A DNA stretch of 64,000 bases. It comes from Nonomuraea fuscirosea. Lineage in GTDB: Bacteria > Actinomycetota > Actinomycetes > Streptosporangiales > Streptosporangiaceae. The stretch covers positions 1 through 64,000 of the forward strand of contig NZ_PVNG01000035.1 in NCBI RefSeq assembly GCF_003001935.1, in the 5' to 3' direction. Position 1 is the stretch's first letter, and every line of letters begins with the position of its first letter. Position numbers and translations under genes: made by a program. The notes under the pieces are model-generated. The model did no database searches, was not told the origin of the DNA, and saw only the letters and a list, made by a program, of their open reading frames with translations. Positions 25,741 through 35,161 of this stretch are shown piece after piece.

Positions 25741-27640
25741 TCTCAGCCCCTTCCGCGACATCCGTGACGTCGGAGGACGGCGCCGCCGCCGTCCCGTCCT
25801 GAGCCTGCGTGCGCGGATGCCAGCAGGCATAACGGCGACGGTCGTGGCCGTCCTCGAACAGCGGCGGCGCCTCCCGCTCGCAGCGTTCGTCCGCGTACGC
25901 GCACCGCGCCCGGAACGCGCACCCCTCGGGCAGGTCCACCAGGTCGGGCGGCCGGCCGGGGATGACCCGGAGCCGGTGGTGCACGGGGTCGGTCAACCGG
26001 GGCGCCGCCTGGAGCAGAGCCTCGGTGTACGGCATCCGGGGCCGGGCGAACACCTCGGCCGCAGGCCCCCGTTCGACCACCTTGCCGGCGTACATGACGA
26101 TCACCTCGTCCGCCCACCTGGCCACCACGGACAGGTCGTGGCTGACCAGGACCACGGCCATGTCCCGCTCCTCGCGCTGCCGGTGCAGCAGCCGCAGCAC
26201 CTGGTCCTGGATGGTCACGTCGAGCGCGGTGGTGGGCTCGTCCGCGAACAGCACGTCGGGCCGGCACGACAGCGCCATCGCGATCGTCACCCGCTGCCGC
26301 ATCCCGCCGGAGAGCTGGTGCGGGTAGCGGCGCAAGATCCGGACGGGATCGGGGATGCCGACGGAGGCCAGCAGCTTCGCCGCCTCCGCGCGGGCCTGCC
26401 TGCGGGTCAGGCTCATGTGCACCCGCAGCGGCTCCATGACCTGGGTGCCGATGGTGCGCACCGGGTTCAGCGCGGTCATCGGGTCCTGGAACACGGTGCC
26501 GAGCCGCGGTCCGAGCACCGAGCGCATCTCGGCGGCGGTGTAGGAGGTCAGGTCGTCGCCCGCCAGGTACACGTTCCCGCCCCGGACCGAGGTGCCGGGC
26601 AGCAGGCCCAGGATGGAGCGGATCAGCATGGACTTGCCCGATCCCGACTCGCCGACGATGGCCAGCGTCCGGCCGCGCTCCAGGGTGAAGGAGACCCCGT
26701 CCACCGCCTTGACCAGGCCGCGCGGCGTGACGAAGTGGGTGCGCAGGTCCTCGACCTGGAGCAGGACGTCGCGGACGGGGTGCGTGGTGGCGGGCAGCGC
26801 GGGGGCGGCCTGGCGCACCGGTTCGAGGCCGCTCTCCCGGACGTCCGTCAGCGACCGCAGCCGGTCGCCCACCAGGTTGAACGACAGCACGGTCAGGAAC
26901 ATGGCGATCGAGGGCGCCAGCACCACGTGCGGCGCGGTCTCCATCAGCGTGCGGCCCTCGTTGATCAGCCCGCCCCAGGTCGGGGTGGGCGCCTGGACGG
27001 ACAGGCCGAGGAAGGCCAGGCTGCCCTCGGCGACGACGACCACGGCCATGCCGATGAACGCGTACGACGCCGCCGGCACCGCCACGTTCGGCACGATCTC
27101 CCGCCACAGGATGCGCCGGTCACGGGTGCCGAGCACGCGGGCGGCCAGCACGAACTCGCGCTCGGCGAAGGTGAGGGTGGCGCCCCTGATGAGGCGGACC
27201 CAGGAGGGGACGCCGAGCACGCCGAGCACGATCAGCACGTTACGCAGGTTGGCGCCGGCGAAGGCGACCACGGCCAGCGCGAACACCAGTGCGGGGAACG
27301 CCTGCGCCACGTCGTTGACCGCCATGATGACCGCGTCCGCGGCCTTGCGCCGGTAGCCGGCCAGGATGCCGAGCGGGGCGCCGATGCCCAGGCCGAGCAG
27401 GACGGCGCCGATGCCGACGCCGAGGGAGACGCGGGCGCCGTACACGACCCTGCTGAGCACGTCGCGGCCGAGGCCGTCGGTGCCGAACGGGTGCGCGGCG
27501 CTGGGACCTGACTGCGGCGGCCCGGCGAGCGTCTCGTCGTAGCGGGCGAACGGCAGCAGGTCGGCCAGCAGCGCGGCGAGCAGGATCAGCCCGATCCAGC
27601 CGAGCGCCAGCCAGAAGCCGAGCCCTTGCCGCCTACGCAC
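25727..27640 (-). CDS. fused oligopeptide ABC permease-ATPase (DppC-DppD)
   Basis: 637 aa in one frame. Residues 1-275 are a DppC-type permease with about six helices and the loop ARVLGTRDRRILWREIVPNV; residues 285-610 an ABC ATPase with Walker A IVGESGSGKSMLI, signature LSGGMRQRVTIAMAL, Walker B VLFADEPTTALD and VLVSHDLSVV, ending in the Cys-rich CAFRARCAYADERC segment. Such fusions are known in actinobacteria. Overlaps the DppB-like gene by eight bases. The last residues AEGAESGGR precede a stop inside a repeat. Confidence 0.92.
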   Translation of the reverse strand: MRRRQGLGFWLALGWIGLILLAALLADLLPFARYDETLAGPPQSGPSAAHPFGTDGLGRDVLSRVVYGARVSLGVGIGAVLLGLGIGAPLGILAGYRRKAADAVIMAVNDVAQAFPALVFALAVVAFAGANLRNVLIVLGVLGVPSWVRLIRGATLTFAEREFVLAARVLGTRDRRILWREIVPNVAVPAASYAFIGMAVVVVAEGSLAFLGLSVQAPTPTWGGLINEGRTLMETAPHVVLAPSIAMFLTVLSFNLVGDRLRSLTDVRESGLEPVRQAAPALPATTHPVRDVLLQVEDLRTHFVTPRGLVKAVDGVSFTLERGRTLAIVGESGSGKSMLIRSILGLLPGTSVRGGNVYLAGDDLTSYTAAEMRSVLGPRLGTVFQDPMTALNPVRTIGTQVMEPLRVHMSLTRRQARAEAAKLLASVGIPDPVRILRRYPHQLSGGMRQRVTIAMALSCRPDVLFADEPTTALDVTIQDQVLRLLHRQREERDMAVVLVSHDLSVVARWADEVIVMYAGKVVERGPAAEVFARPRMPYTEALLQAAPRLTDPVHHRLRVIPGRPPDLVDLPEGCAFRARCAYADERCEREAPPLFEDGHDRRRYACWHPRTQAQDGTAAAPSSDVTDVAEGAESGGR

Positions 27641-28571
27641 GCCTGATCCTGGGGTCGACGGCGGCGTACACCAGGTCCACGGTGAAGTTGACGACCACGT
27701 AGCCGACCGAGATCAGCACGACGCCTCCCTGAACCGTCAGGTAGTCGCGGGAAAAGATGGAGTCGACGATGAGCCGCCCGACGCCGGGCAGGCCGAAGAG
27801 CGTCTCGATGATCACGGTGCCGCCGATGAGCGCGCCCAGGTTGAGGCCGACGGCGGTGATCAGGGTGATCGCGGAGGGGCGCAGCGCGTGCCGCCACAGG
27901 ATGCGGCGCGGGGACAGGCCGCGGGCGCGCGCCAGCGTGATGTAGTCCTCCTGGAGGGTGGCGATCAGGTCCGTACGGAGCAGCCGCGCGTACACCGCCA
28001 GTTGCCCGGCGCCCAGCGTGACGGCGGGCAGGATCACCGAGGTGAGGTTCCAGCCGAGGTCGAGGGAGATGGGCGTCCACCCGGTCGCGGGCACCACCTG
28101 CCAGGTGACCGCGAACACGAGGATCAGCAGCACGCCCAGCACGAACACGGGCGTGGACAGCAGCGCGAAGCTGAGCGCGGTGAGCGCCTGGTCCAGCGCG
28201 CGGCCCGCGCGGCGGGCGGCGGCCACGCCCACGGGGATCGCCAGCCCGAGCGCGATGACCTGCGCCGCGACCAGCAGTTCCAGCGTGACGGGCAGCCGCT
28301 CGGCCAGCTCGGAGCCGACCGGCATCCGGGTGATGTAGGAGGTGCCGAAGTCGCCGGTGGCCAGGCCGCCGAGCCAGTCGAGATAGCGCACCAGCAGCGG
28401 CTGGTCCAGCCCGAGCTCCTGGCGGAGCTGGGCGCGGGCCTCCTCGGTCGCCGACAGGCCCAGGATCTGCGTGACCGGGTCGCCGGGCAGCAGGTTGAGC
28501 AGGACGAAGGAGAGGAAGGTCACCACGACCAGCACCACCAGGAGCCGGATCAGCCGGTGGAGGACGATCAC
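27633..28571 (-). CDS. oligopeptide ABC permease (DppB-like)
   Basis: 312 aa from GTG 28571, overlapping the binding-protein stop as GTGA; the frame extends upstream only as a shadow. N-terminal LLRLL-like helix, family motif LLPGDPVTQILG, six helices, and permease loop YITLARARGLSPRRILWRHALRPS. Partner of the DppC half. Second gene of the operon. Confidence 0.92.
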   Translation of the reverse strand: MIVLHRLIRLLVVLVVVTFLSFVLLNLLPGDPVTQILGLSATEEARAQLRQELGLDQPLLVRYLDWLGGLATGDFGTSYITRMPVGSELAERLPVTLELLVAAQVIALGLAIPVGVAAARRAGRALDQALTALSFALLSTPVFVLGVLLILVFAVTWQVVPATGWTPISLDLGWNLTSVILPAVTLGAGQLAVYARLLRTDLIATLQEDYITLARARGLSPRRILWRHALRPSAITLITAVGLNLGALIGGTVIIETLFGLPGVGRLIVDSIFSRDYLTVQGGVVLISVGYVVVNFTVDLVYAAVDPRIRRA

Positions 28572-30190
28572 CGTTCGCTGACCCAGAGCTGGCCGAACGG
28601 GTGGTACGGGATGGGCGACCCGGTCAGCGGCAGGCCCTTGCCGCCGTCGGGCAGCACGTGCTCGCCGATGCCGCGCACCTTGGTCTTGGCCACGATGGCC
28701 CCGGTGTTGAGATGGTCGATGAAGACGTAGGGCACCAGCTCGCGCAGCCGTTCCTGCACGGTCTTGTACGCGGCCTTGCGCGCGGCCTCGTCCGGGTTCA
28801 TCCGGCCGACGTCGAAGGCCTTGCTCAGCTCGTCGTCCTTGAGCCTGGTCATGTTGAGCGAGATGTCGCCGACGGGCTTGGCGTAGCCCTGGTGCATCCA
28901 GATGTACTCGCCGTCGGGGTCCTGGGCGGAGAACTGCGTCCACACGGTGGCCGCGAAGTTGCCGGTGATGGCGCGGTTGATCAGGTCGGCCTGGTCGGCC
29001 TGCTTGATCGAGACCTCGATGCCGGCCTTGCGCCACATGTCCTGGGCCAGCTCGACGCCCTGCATGGTGTTGGGGTCGGGGGTGGAGATCAGCTCGAACC
29101 GGATCGGGCCCTTCTCCGCCTCGACCTCCTTGACCAGCGCGGACGCCTTGGCCAGGTCGTAGTCGGGATAGCCGCCCGGGGTGTACCACTTGGAGTCCTT
29201 CGACCACGGGCCGTCGGCCTGCTCGGTCAGCCCGCCGCGCAGGGTCGAGATGACGGCTTTCCGGTCGGTGGCGTGGGCCATGGCCTTGCGCACCCGCACG
29301 TCGTCGAGCGGGGCCACCTCGGTGTTGAGCAGGAACATGTACTCGGCCACGGCCATGCCCTGCGCCCGGTGGATGGTGTAGGCGTCCTTCAGCGCGCCGA
29401 ACTTGGTCAGGTCCTCGTCGCGGGAGGTGCCGATGGCGTCCACGCCGCCCGCTTCGAGGGTCTGCGCCCTGGTCTGGCTGTCGGGCAGGATCCTGAACTC
29501 GACCTCGTCCAGGTACGGCAGGCCCTGACGCCAGTAGCGCGGGTTGCGGGTGACGACCATGCGGTTGTCCGGCACGTACTCCTTGAAGATGAACGGTCCG
29601 GTGCCGACCGGCTTGAGGCTGGCCGCCTTGGGGTCGTTCAGCGAGGCCGGCGGGACGATCATGCCGGTCTGCGTGGACAGGTAGTAGGGGAAGGCCACCC
29701 ACGGCTGGTTCAGCACGACCTTGACCGTCATGGGGTCGGCCAGCTCGAACGACTTGATCGGCACGAAGACGGCCGCGGTCAGCGGCGACTTCTTCTGCGC
29801 CTCCAGGTTGGCCTTGACGATGTCACCGGTCAGGGACATGCCGTCGGAGAAGGAGATACCCGACCTGACCTTGATGGTCCATTCGTCGTACTTGTCGTTC
29901 GGGGTGAGCGACTCGGCCAGGTACGGCTTCCAGTCGCCCTCGGCGTCCACGCTCACCAGCGCTTCGATGATCGTGCCGGCCATGCTGTAGCTCTGTGCCG
30001 CGAACTGGTCGGTGATCGGGTTGAACCCGTTGGCGTCCGCGCTGAGCGCGTACACCAGGCGTCCGCCCTGTACGGGCCCGGTCGCGGGCGCGCCCGACTG
30101 CGGCGGCCCCGCGACCGGTCGTTGCCCGCTGCAGGCCAGCATCACCGTCGCGGCCAGTAACAACGTGGCCGCCGTCCTCCAGCGTCCCAT
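28568..30190 (-). CDS. oligopeptide-type ABC substrate-binding lipoprotein
   Basis: 540 aa SBP family 5. Lipobox MLAC-S (Cys20), start ADANGFNPITDQF, family signature region LAESLTPNDKYDEWTIKVRSGISFSDG, and RVRKAMAHATDRKAVI in the second lobe. SBP_5 proteins bind peptides, nickel, glutathione or oligosaccharides; with an acyl-CoA dehydrogenase and methyltransferase downstream a non-peptide ligand is possible. First gene of the operon; transcription starts in the region holding the TetR palindrome. Confidence 0.92.
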   Translation of the reverse strand: MGRWRTAATLLLAATVMLACSGQRPVAGPPQSGAPATGPVQGGRLVYALSADANGFNPITDQFAAQSYSMAGTIIEALVSVDAEGDWKPYLAESLTPNDKYDEWTIKVRSGISFSDGMSLTGDIVKANLEAQKKSPLTAAVFVPIKSFELADPMTVKVVLNQPWVAFPYYLSTQTGMIVPPASLNDPKAASLKPVGTGPFIFKEYVPDNRMVVTRNPRYWRQGLPYLDEVEFRILPDSQTRAQTLEAGGVDAIGTSRDEDLTKFGALKDAYTIHRAQGMAVAEYMFLLNTEVAPLDDVRVRKAMAHATDRKAVISTLRGGLTEQADGPWSKDSKWYTPGGYPDYDLAKASALVKEVEAEKGPIRFELISTPDPNTMQGVELAQDMWRKAGIEVSIKQADQADLINRAITGNFAATVWTQFSAQDPDGEYIWMHQGYAKPVGDISLNMTRLKDDELSKAFDVGRMNPDEAARKAAYKTVQERLRELVPYVFIDHLNTGAIVAKTKVRGIGEHVLPDGGKGLPLTGSPIPYHPFGQLWVSER

Positions 30191-30225
30191 TCACGCCCTC
30201 CTCCCGGCTGATCCCCCGAGAGCAA

Positions 30226-30251
30226 TTTCACCGATAGTACTATCGGTGAAA
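30226..30251. promoter_or_regulatory. perfect 26-bp palindrome, TetR operator candidate
   Basis: Half-sites TTTCACCGATAGT and ACTATCGGTGAAA are exact reverse complements. It lies between the divergent transporter operon (start 30190) and the TetR gene (start 30298), the standard position for a TetR operator controlling both. Binding by this TetR is inferred. Confidence 0.85.
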
Positions 30252-30297
30252 ATCCGCACAAGTGCCGCGGGAGAATCGTTACGAGGGGAGGGGATCG

Positions 30298-30981
30298 ATG
30301 ACGGACACACGGCTGACCAGAAGCGAGGCCAAGGATCTGACCAGGCGCCGGCTCATCCGCGCCGCGCTGGCGATCCTGGACGAGGAGGGCGAGGCGGGCC
30401 TGTCCACGGTCAAGGTCGCCAAGGCCGCCGGGATCGCGCAGTCCAGCTTCTACGTGCACTTCAAGGACATGCAGGAGCTGCTGCGGGTGCTCGCGGACGA
30501 GGGCGGCGAGCGGCTGTTCGAGGCCATGCGCGCGGCCCGCCGCAAGGCCCGCGAGGCCCCCGACGACCTCGAACGGCACCGCGACACGTTCCGCATCCCG
30601 CTGGTCGCCATCTGCCGCCATCCCGAGCTGCTGCGCATCCAGCTCAGAGCCAGGTACGACCCCTCGTCCTCGCTGCGCGACTTCGCCGTGGCCACGGCGG
30701 CGGCCCACCGCGAGCACCACGCCGCCGACCTGGCCGCGCTCGGCTACACCGCCGACGACGAACGCGACCGGCGGCGGCTGGAGATGATCGCGGAGGGGAT
30801 CAACGCGGCCACCAACGCGCTGGCCATGGGGCACCTGGAGGGGCGCTACCCCGACCTGGACGAGGCCGCCGACATCCTGACGGCCCTGTCCAGGGGCGCC
30901 CTCCGGCTGCTGCGCAGCACGTCGGCGAAGACCACCCCCGCGGAGGCGGACGTGATCAGTGAGCCTCCCGCACGATCCTGA
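30298..30981 (+). CDS. TetR-family regulator
   Basis: 227 aa from ATG 30298 behind GAGGGGAGGGG; the frame opens at 30262. N-terminal HTH: RRRLIRAALAILDEEG, LSTVKVAKAAGIAQSSFYVHFKDMQELL. The ligand domain (about 75-215) has no recognised signature. Likely repressor of the divergent ABC operon and of itself through the 26-bp palindrome. Its last codons overlap the remnant of a beta-galactosidase gene on the other strand. Confidence 0.9.
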   Translation: MTDTRLTRSEAKDLTRRRLIRAALAILDEEGEAGLSTVKVAKAAGIAQSSFYVHFKDMQELLRVLADEGGERLFEAMRAARRKAREAPDDLERHRDTFRIPLVAICRHPELLRIQLRARYDPSSSLRDFAVATAAAHREHHAADLAALGYTADDERDRRRLEMIAEGINAATNALAMGHLEGRYPDLDEAADILTALSRGALRLLRSTSAKTTPAEADVISEPPARS

Positions 30982-31219
30982 CCGCCCCGGCCGGCACCGT
31001 CAGTGAGCCGTCCACCGGCGTGCCGTCCAGCGTCATGCCCTTGACCGGCCGGCGCCTTGTCCAGGTAGACGGGGGAGCTGGGGCAGAACGCCTGCCGGCT
31101 GCCCGGTCACAGCCGGCGTCCGTCGGCGTCCTCGGGCAGCGCCTCGGGGTGGCGCTGCCCGAACCACGGCGGCGGGGAGGCGGTCGGCGTGGACAGGTGG
31201 GCCCGGATGCCGGCGTCGC
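30956..31219 (-). pseudogene. GH42 beta-galactosidase remnant
   Basis: On the minus strand the stretch 31219-31107 reads LRRDAGIRAHLSTPTASPP then WFGQRHPEALPEDADGRRL and a stop: the start of the GH42 catalytic barrel. About 30 bases later SSPVYLDKAPA, a one-base frame change, then VKGMTLDGTPVDGSLTVPAG ending REAH and a stop resemble the GH42 C-terminal domain. Roughly 550 residues between are missing, as is the N-terminus. No start or full domain remains, so it cannot be functional. Confidence 0.65.
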
Positions 31220-31222
31220 GCC

Positions 31223-33190
31223 TCAGAGCCTCACATCGGCGGCGAGTACCGACACCTCCTCCGCGCTCAGCCTGCCGTCCGCGACGACCGTGACCACCCG
31301 CCGGGTCAGCGTGCCCTCCATGACCAGCGGCGTGTCCCAGGCCAGTGCCTGGCCCACGCCCGGATACTCCTCGACCCGGACGAACCACGGGTCGTCGTCC
31401 GCCTGGACGAAGATCAGCGTCCAGTCCCGGCCTTCCGGCGTGCGGCCCGACAGGGCGATCCACGGCTCCCGGCTGCCGTGCACCGCCCGCTCGTCGCCGG
31501 GGAGCGTGGTGCGGGCGTGGGAGGTGCCGGGGGCGCGCCAGAAGAAGCCGCCGTAACCGGCGCCCGCCCGGCCCTTGGTGGCTGAGCTCTGGATCGTCAG
31601 CGGGGCATCGGTGAGGTTGGTGAGCGTGAACGCGAAGTCCAGCGCCCACGCGGCTCCCACCGGTGGTTCCGCGGCGTCCGGCGTCCAGGCCGTCCCGACC
31701 GGGCGGGCCGTGACCGTGCGTTCCTCGCGGGCCATCAGGCCGGCCGGCCCGATCCACTCGACCTGCTCGGCGAAGCCGCCGTCCTCCAGCCTGGTGAACG
31801 CCACGTGCCGCTGCCGGCCGTGATCCGCCAGCCAGGCCGGCCCCTGGTCCTTGACGTACGTGCGCCCGCCCCAGAAGTTCGCCCCGCCGAGGTCGGAGAT
31901 CGCCACGCCGACGCCCAGGTGGTGCACGTGGTCCTCAGGACGGACCTCGCTCACCTCCACGCCGCCGAGCGTGCGCACCCCGTGCAGGTAGGGGCGGGGC
32001 GAGTCGGTGGCGGGCAGGTCCGGACGCCAGTCGTAGGCGGCCACCTCGCGGCCCGACACCAGCAGCTCCACCCGCGTCCACGCCGCGCCCAGCTCCGAGT
32101 AGAGCGCCAGCTCCCTGGCGCTGAGGTCGGTCAGCCCGACCGCGCCGGGCAGCACCCGGCCGGTCACCTCGCCCGTCTCGTCCCGGTGCACGATCTGGTG
32201 CCGCTCGGGGATCGGCACCGGTTCAGGGGCCAGCCGGATCGCGTCCAGCACGCGGGTGAACCGTTCGGTGCCGGCCAGCGGCACCAGCAGCTCCGCGCCC
32301 GTGCGCGCGTGGTCGATGAGGTTCTCCAGCAGGCCCGTCCGCTCGTACGTGGTCGTCGTGACCGAGCCGTCCGCCCGTTCCACCGTGAGCCGGTCCTGCG
32401 TGTAGTGAAGCGTGGCGTGGCCCGCGTCGCCGTGCACGGTCACGTAGGGCTCGTGCCGCGGCTGCTCGTCGGGCGCGCACAACGTCACCGCGATCGTGAT
32501 CGTCAGCCCGTCCTCCAGCCGGACGCGCAGGCAGGAGGTGTCGTCCGACTCGATCGGGTTCGCGTGGTAGAGCTCGGTCTCGATCTCCGCGATCGGAGCG
32601 TCGGAAACGGCCAGCGCGGTCGCGACGGCGTGCGCGAACGGGTTCGTCAGCGCGCCGTCCATCACGTCCACGCCGTTCAGCCGGCGCCGGCCCGCCCAGG
32701 GGGAGCGGGTGAAGTAGGAGGCGGGACGCGCCCAGGCGCCCGCGCCGCCGATGCCGCGCACCCGGCCGAGCGCGCCGCTCGCGATCAGCTCGCGCAGCGC
32801 CTGGACGGCCGTCGAACCGAGCGACTGGAACCCGACCTGGCAGGCCAGCCCGGTCTCCGCGACCGCCGCGGCGATCCTGCGGTGCTCGCCGGGGCTCGGC
32901 GCCGGGGGCTTCTCCAGCAGCACGTGCGAGCCGGCCCGCAGCGCGGTCACCGCGAGGTCGGCGTGCGTGTCGATCGGCGTGCAGACGATGGTGAACTCCG
33001 CGCCCGTCTTGGCGATCAGCTCGCCCAGGTCGGACGACTGCGGCGGCGCGGCGAAGTCCACCGCCACGGGCCGCAGGTCGCAGATCCCGGCCAACGTGAT
33101 CAGCCCGCGCCCGCTCAGCTCGCGCAGGATGCCCAGATGGTGCTGCCCGTGCCCCTGGGCTCCGGCCAGCACGACCTTCGCCGGCGTCAT
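31223..33190 (-). CDS. Gfo/Idh/MocA oxidoreductase fused to PmoA (DUF6807) domain
   Basis: 655 aa from ATG 33190, which overlaps the enolase-superfamily stop. Residues 1-330 are a Gfo/Idh/MocA dehydrogenase (VLAGAQGHGQHHLG nucleotide loop, LLEKPPAPS, then the C-terminal beta sheet domain). Residues 340-655 match PmoA/DUF6807 (RPYLHGVRTLGGVEVSEVRPEDHVHHLGVGVAISDLGG, YGGFFWRAPG). Both partners occur separately or fused in sugar-acid loci; the substrate is unknown but presumably a sugar or uronate derivative. Last gene of the LacI-flanked catabolic operon. Confidence 0.88.
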   Translation of the reverse strand: MTPAKVVLAGAQGHGQHHLGILRELSGRGLITLAGICDLRPVAVDFAAPPQSSDLGELIAKTGAEFTIVCTPIDTHADLAVTALRAGSHVLLEKPPAPSPGEHRRIAAAVAETGLACQVGFQSLGSTAVQALRELIASGALGRVRGIGGAGAWARPASYFTRSPWAGRRRLNGVDVMDGALTNPFAHAVATALAVSDAPIAEIETELYHANPIESDDTSCLRVRLEDGLTITIAVTLCAPDEQPRHEPYVTVHGDAGHATLHYTQDRLTVERADGSVTTTTYERTGLLENLIDHARTGAELLVPLAGTERFTRVLDAIRLAPEPVPIPERHQIVHRDETGEVTGRVLPGAVGLTDLSARELALYSELGAAWTRVELLVSGREVAAYDWRPDLPATDSPRPYLHGVRTLGGVEVSEVRPEDHVHHLGVGVAISDLGGANFWGGRTYVKDQGPAWLADHGRQRHVAFTRLEDGGFAEQVEWIGPAGLMAREERTVTARPVGTAWTPDAAEPPVGAAWALDFAFTLTNLTDAPLTIQSSATKGRAGAGYGGFFWRAPGTSHARTTLPGDERAVHGSREPWIALSGRTPEGRDWTLIFVQADDDPWFVRVEEYPGVGQALAWDTPLVMEGTLTRRVVTVVADGRLSAEEVSVLAADVRL

Positions 33191-34242
33191 GACGACCACC
33201 TCAGCCCGAGCCCGGCCCCGCCGCTCGCCCGCAGCACACCGCCGGAGATCTCCACCGGGTACGGCTCCGCCAGCAGCCCCAGCCGCCCGAACGAGGCGTC
33301 CTCCACGTCCTCCACCATCGACGGCAGCGGCAGGGCCAGGGCGAGCTGCCCCGACACCTCGCTCAGCAGGTGCGGATAGACCGGCACGTCGTAGGTCCTG
33401 GCCAGCTCCGCGATCCGCAGGAACGGCGTGATGCCGCCGACCCGCACCACGTTCGGCTGGACCACGTCGCACGCGCCCGCCGCCAGCAGGTCGCGGAAGC
33501 CGTACGTGGTGTAGACGTTCTCGCCCACCGCGATCGGCACGTCGACGGAGCGGCGCAGCTCCACGTGCCCGGCGACGTCGTCGGCGGGCAGCGGCTCCTC
33601 GATCCAGTGCGGGTCGAACTCGCGCAGCGCGGCCAGCGCCCGCCGCGCCCTGTGCAGGTCCCAGCGCTGGTTCGCGTCGATCATCAGCAGCCGGTCGGGG
33701 CCGATCACCGCGCGCACCGCGGCCACCCGGGCCACGTCCTCGGCCAGGTCCGGCCGGCCCACCTTGATCTTGACGCCCCGGTATCCGGCCGCGACCCAGC
33801 GCCCGGCCTGCTCGACCAGCTCCTCCAGCGAGTAGTGCAGGTTGACGCCGCTGCCGTACACGGGCAGCTCGTCGCGCCGGCGGCCGAGCACGTCGGGCAG
33901 CGCCTCGCCGCCGCAGCGCAGGTCCCACAGCGCCAGGTCGACGCCGGCCAGCGCGACCGTGGTGATCCCGCCGGGGCCCGCCTCGCGCAGGTGCCGCCAC
34001 AGGCGGTCCCACACCACCTCGGGGTGGGCGGGCAGCCCGATCAGCGCCTCGCGCAGGTCGTGGTCGAGCAGCGCCCGCACCGCGTGCGCGCCGATCTGCG
34101 GCGTCCACGAGAACCCGGTGCCGGTCCGCCCGTCGGCGAGCGTGACGTGGGTGACGATCACGTGGTTGGCCGGCACGTCCGCGCCCCACGGACGCGGCAG
34201 CGCCGCGGTGCGCAGCTCGGTGCGCAGGTTCGCGATGGTCAT
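33187..34242 (-). CDS. enolase-superfamily sugar-acid dehydratase or cycloisomerase
   Basis: 351 aa, mandelate racemase/muconate-lactonising subgroup. Metal ligands in MIDANQRW, WIEEPL and AVGENV; the lysine pair in GVKIKVG and a His/Glu end YPHLLSEVSG. Beside kdgD and a uronate-dehydrogenase-like gene the best guess is a glucarate or galactarate dehydratase or a galactaro-lactone cycloisomerase; sequence does not separate these. Overlaps both neighbours by four bases. Confidence 0.85.
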   Translation of the reverse strand: MTIANLRTELRTAALPRPWGADVPANHVIVTHVTLADGRTGTGFSWTPQIGAHAVRALLDHDLREALIGLPAHPEVVWDRLWRHLREAGPGGITTVALAGVDLALWDLRCGGEALPDVLGRRRDELPVYGSGVNLHYSLEELVEQAGRWVAAGYRGVKIKVGRPDLAEDVARVAAVRAVIGPDRLLMIDANQRWDLHRARRALAALREFDPHWIEEPLPADDVAGHVELRRSVDVPIAVGENVYTTYGFRDLLAAGACDVVQPNVVRVGGITPFLRIAELARTYDVPVYPHLLSEVSGQLALALPLPSMVEDVEDASFGRLGLLAEPYPVEISGGVLRASGGAGLGLRWSS

Positions 34243-35111
34243 GACGCCACCCGTTCCAGCCCGGTCTTGATCAGCGCCTCCAGCTCCTCCAGGTGCTCGC
34301 CGCTCACCTCCACCAGCGGCGGGCGTACGGCGCCCACGTCCAGGCCGCGCAGCCGGACGCCGGCCTTGACCAGCGAGACGGGGTAGCCGGGGACCTTGCC
34401 GCGCAGGCGGACGAGCGGGGCGTAGAACTCGGTGAGCAGCCGCTCCTCGCCGTTCAGGTAGGCCAGGGCGATCTCGGGCGCGAAGGCGAACACCGCGCTG
34501 GAGTACAGCTCGACCCCGAGGCCCCGGTAGGCGGGCATGGTCAGCTCGGCCGTCGGCAGCCCGTTGAAGAACAGGAAGTCCGGGTACGACTCGCGTACGG
34601 CGAGCACGATGCGCTGCATCCGGTCGATGTCGCCCACGCCGTCCTTGAGCCCGATCACCCCGGGCAGACCCGCCAGCGCGACCGCGGCCTCCGGTTCGAG
34701 CACCACCGAGCCGCGCTGGTAGATGATCACCGGCAGCACCTCGGCCACCGCCCGCACGTACGCCTCGAAGCCGTGCCCCGGCCCCTGGGCCAGGTACGGC
34801 GGCATCAGCAGCAGCCCGTCCGCGCCGGCCTCCCTGGCGGCCCGCGCCTGGTTCAGCGCGGCGCCGAGCGGCCCGCCCGCGCCCGCGAACACCGGCACCC
34901 GGCCCGCCACGACCTCGGTGGCCACCCGCACTGCCCGCGCGTGCTCGGACTCCGACAGCGCGGAGAACTCGCCCGTGCCGCAGGCCGCGAACACGCCGCC
35001 CGGACCGTGCTCCATCCCCCGCCGCACGTGCTCGGCCAGCACCTCCTCGGCGAGCGCGCCGCCGGCGTCGAAGGGGGTCACGGGAAAGAACAGCACACCG
35101 CTGAGATTCAC
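34239..35111 (-). CDS. kdgD: 5-dehydro-4-deoxyglucarate dehydratase (KdgD-like)
   Basis: 290 aa from GTG 35111 with AAGGAG nine bases upstream. DapA-fold aldolase family with GTGEFSALS, the Schiff-base Lys in VIGLKDGVGD and Tyr in VIIYQRG (family usually YNR). KdgD decarboxylates and dehydrates 5-keto-4-deoxyglucarate to 2-ketoglutarate semialdehyde, the last step of oxidative uronate breakdown. Between it and the preceding gene lies a two-copy 33-bp repeat. Confidence 0.82.
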   Translation of the reverse strand: MNLSGVLFFPVTPFDAGGALAEEVLAEHVRRGMEHGPGGVFAACGTGEFSALSESEHARAVRVATEVVAGRVPVFAGAGGPLGAALNQARAAREAGADGLLLMPPYLAQGPGHGFEAYVRAVAEVLPVIIYQRGSVVLEPEAAVALAGLPGVIGLKDGVGDIDRMQRIVLAVRESYPDFLFFNGLPTAELTMPAYRGLGVELYSSAVFAFAPEIALAYLNGEERLLTEFYAPLVRLRGKVPGYPVSLVKAGVRLRGLDVGAVRPPLVEVSGEHLEELEALIKTGLERVAS

Positions 35112-35161
35112 GGAATCTCCTTGAGAATAGAAACCCCGGCCTTGTGGGCGGGACGGAAAGT

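Noticed and set aside
25648-25830. 60-residue frame with AVAGSG-type repeats
   Set aside because: It is the junction array read in a third frame; both flanking genes account for the coding potential.
27633-29702. 689-residue frame covering the DppB-like gene
   Set aside because: Residues before 28571 are a shadow of the binding-protein gene; the permease starts at GTG 28571.
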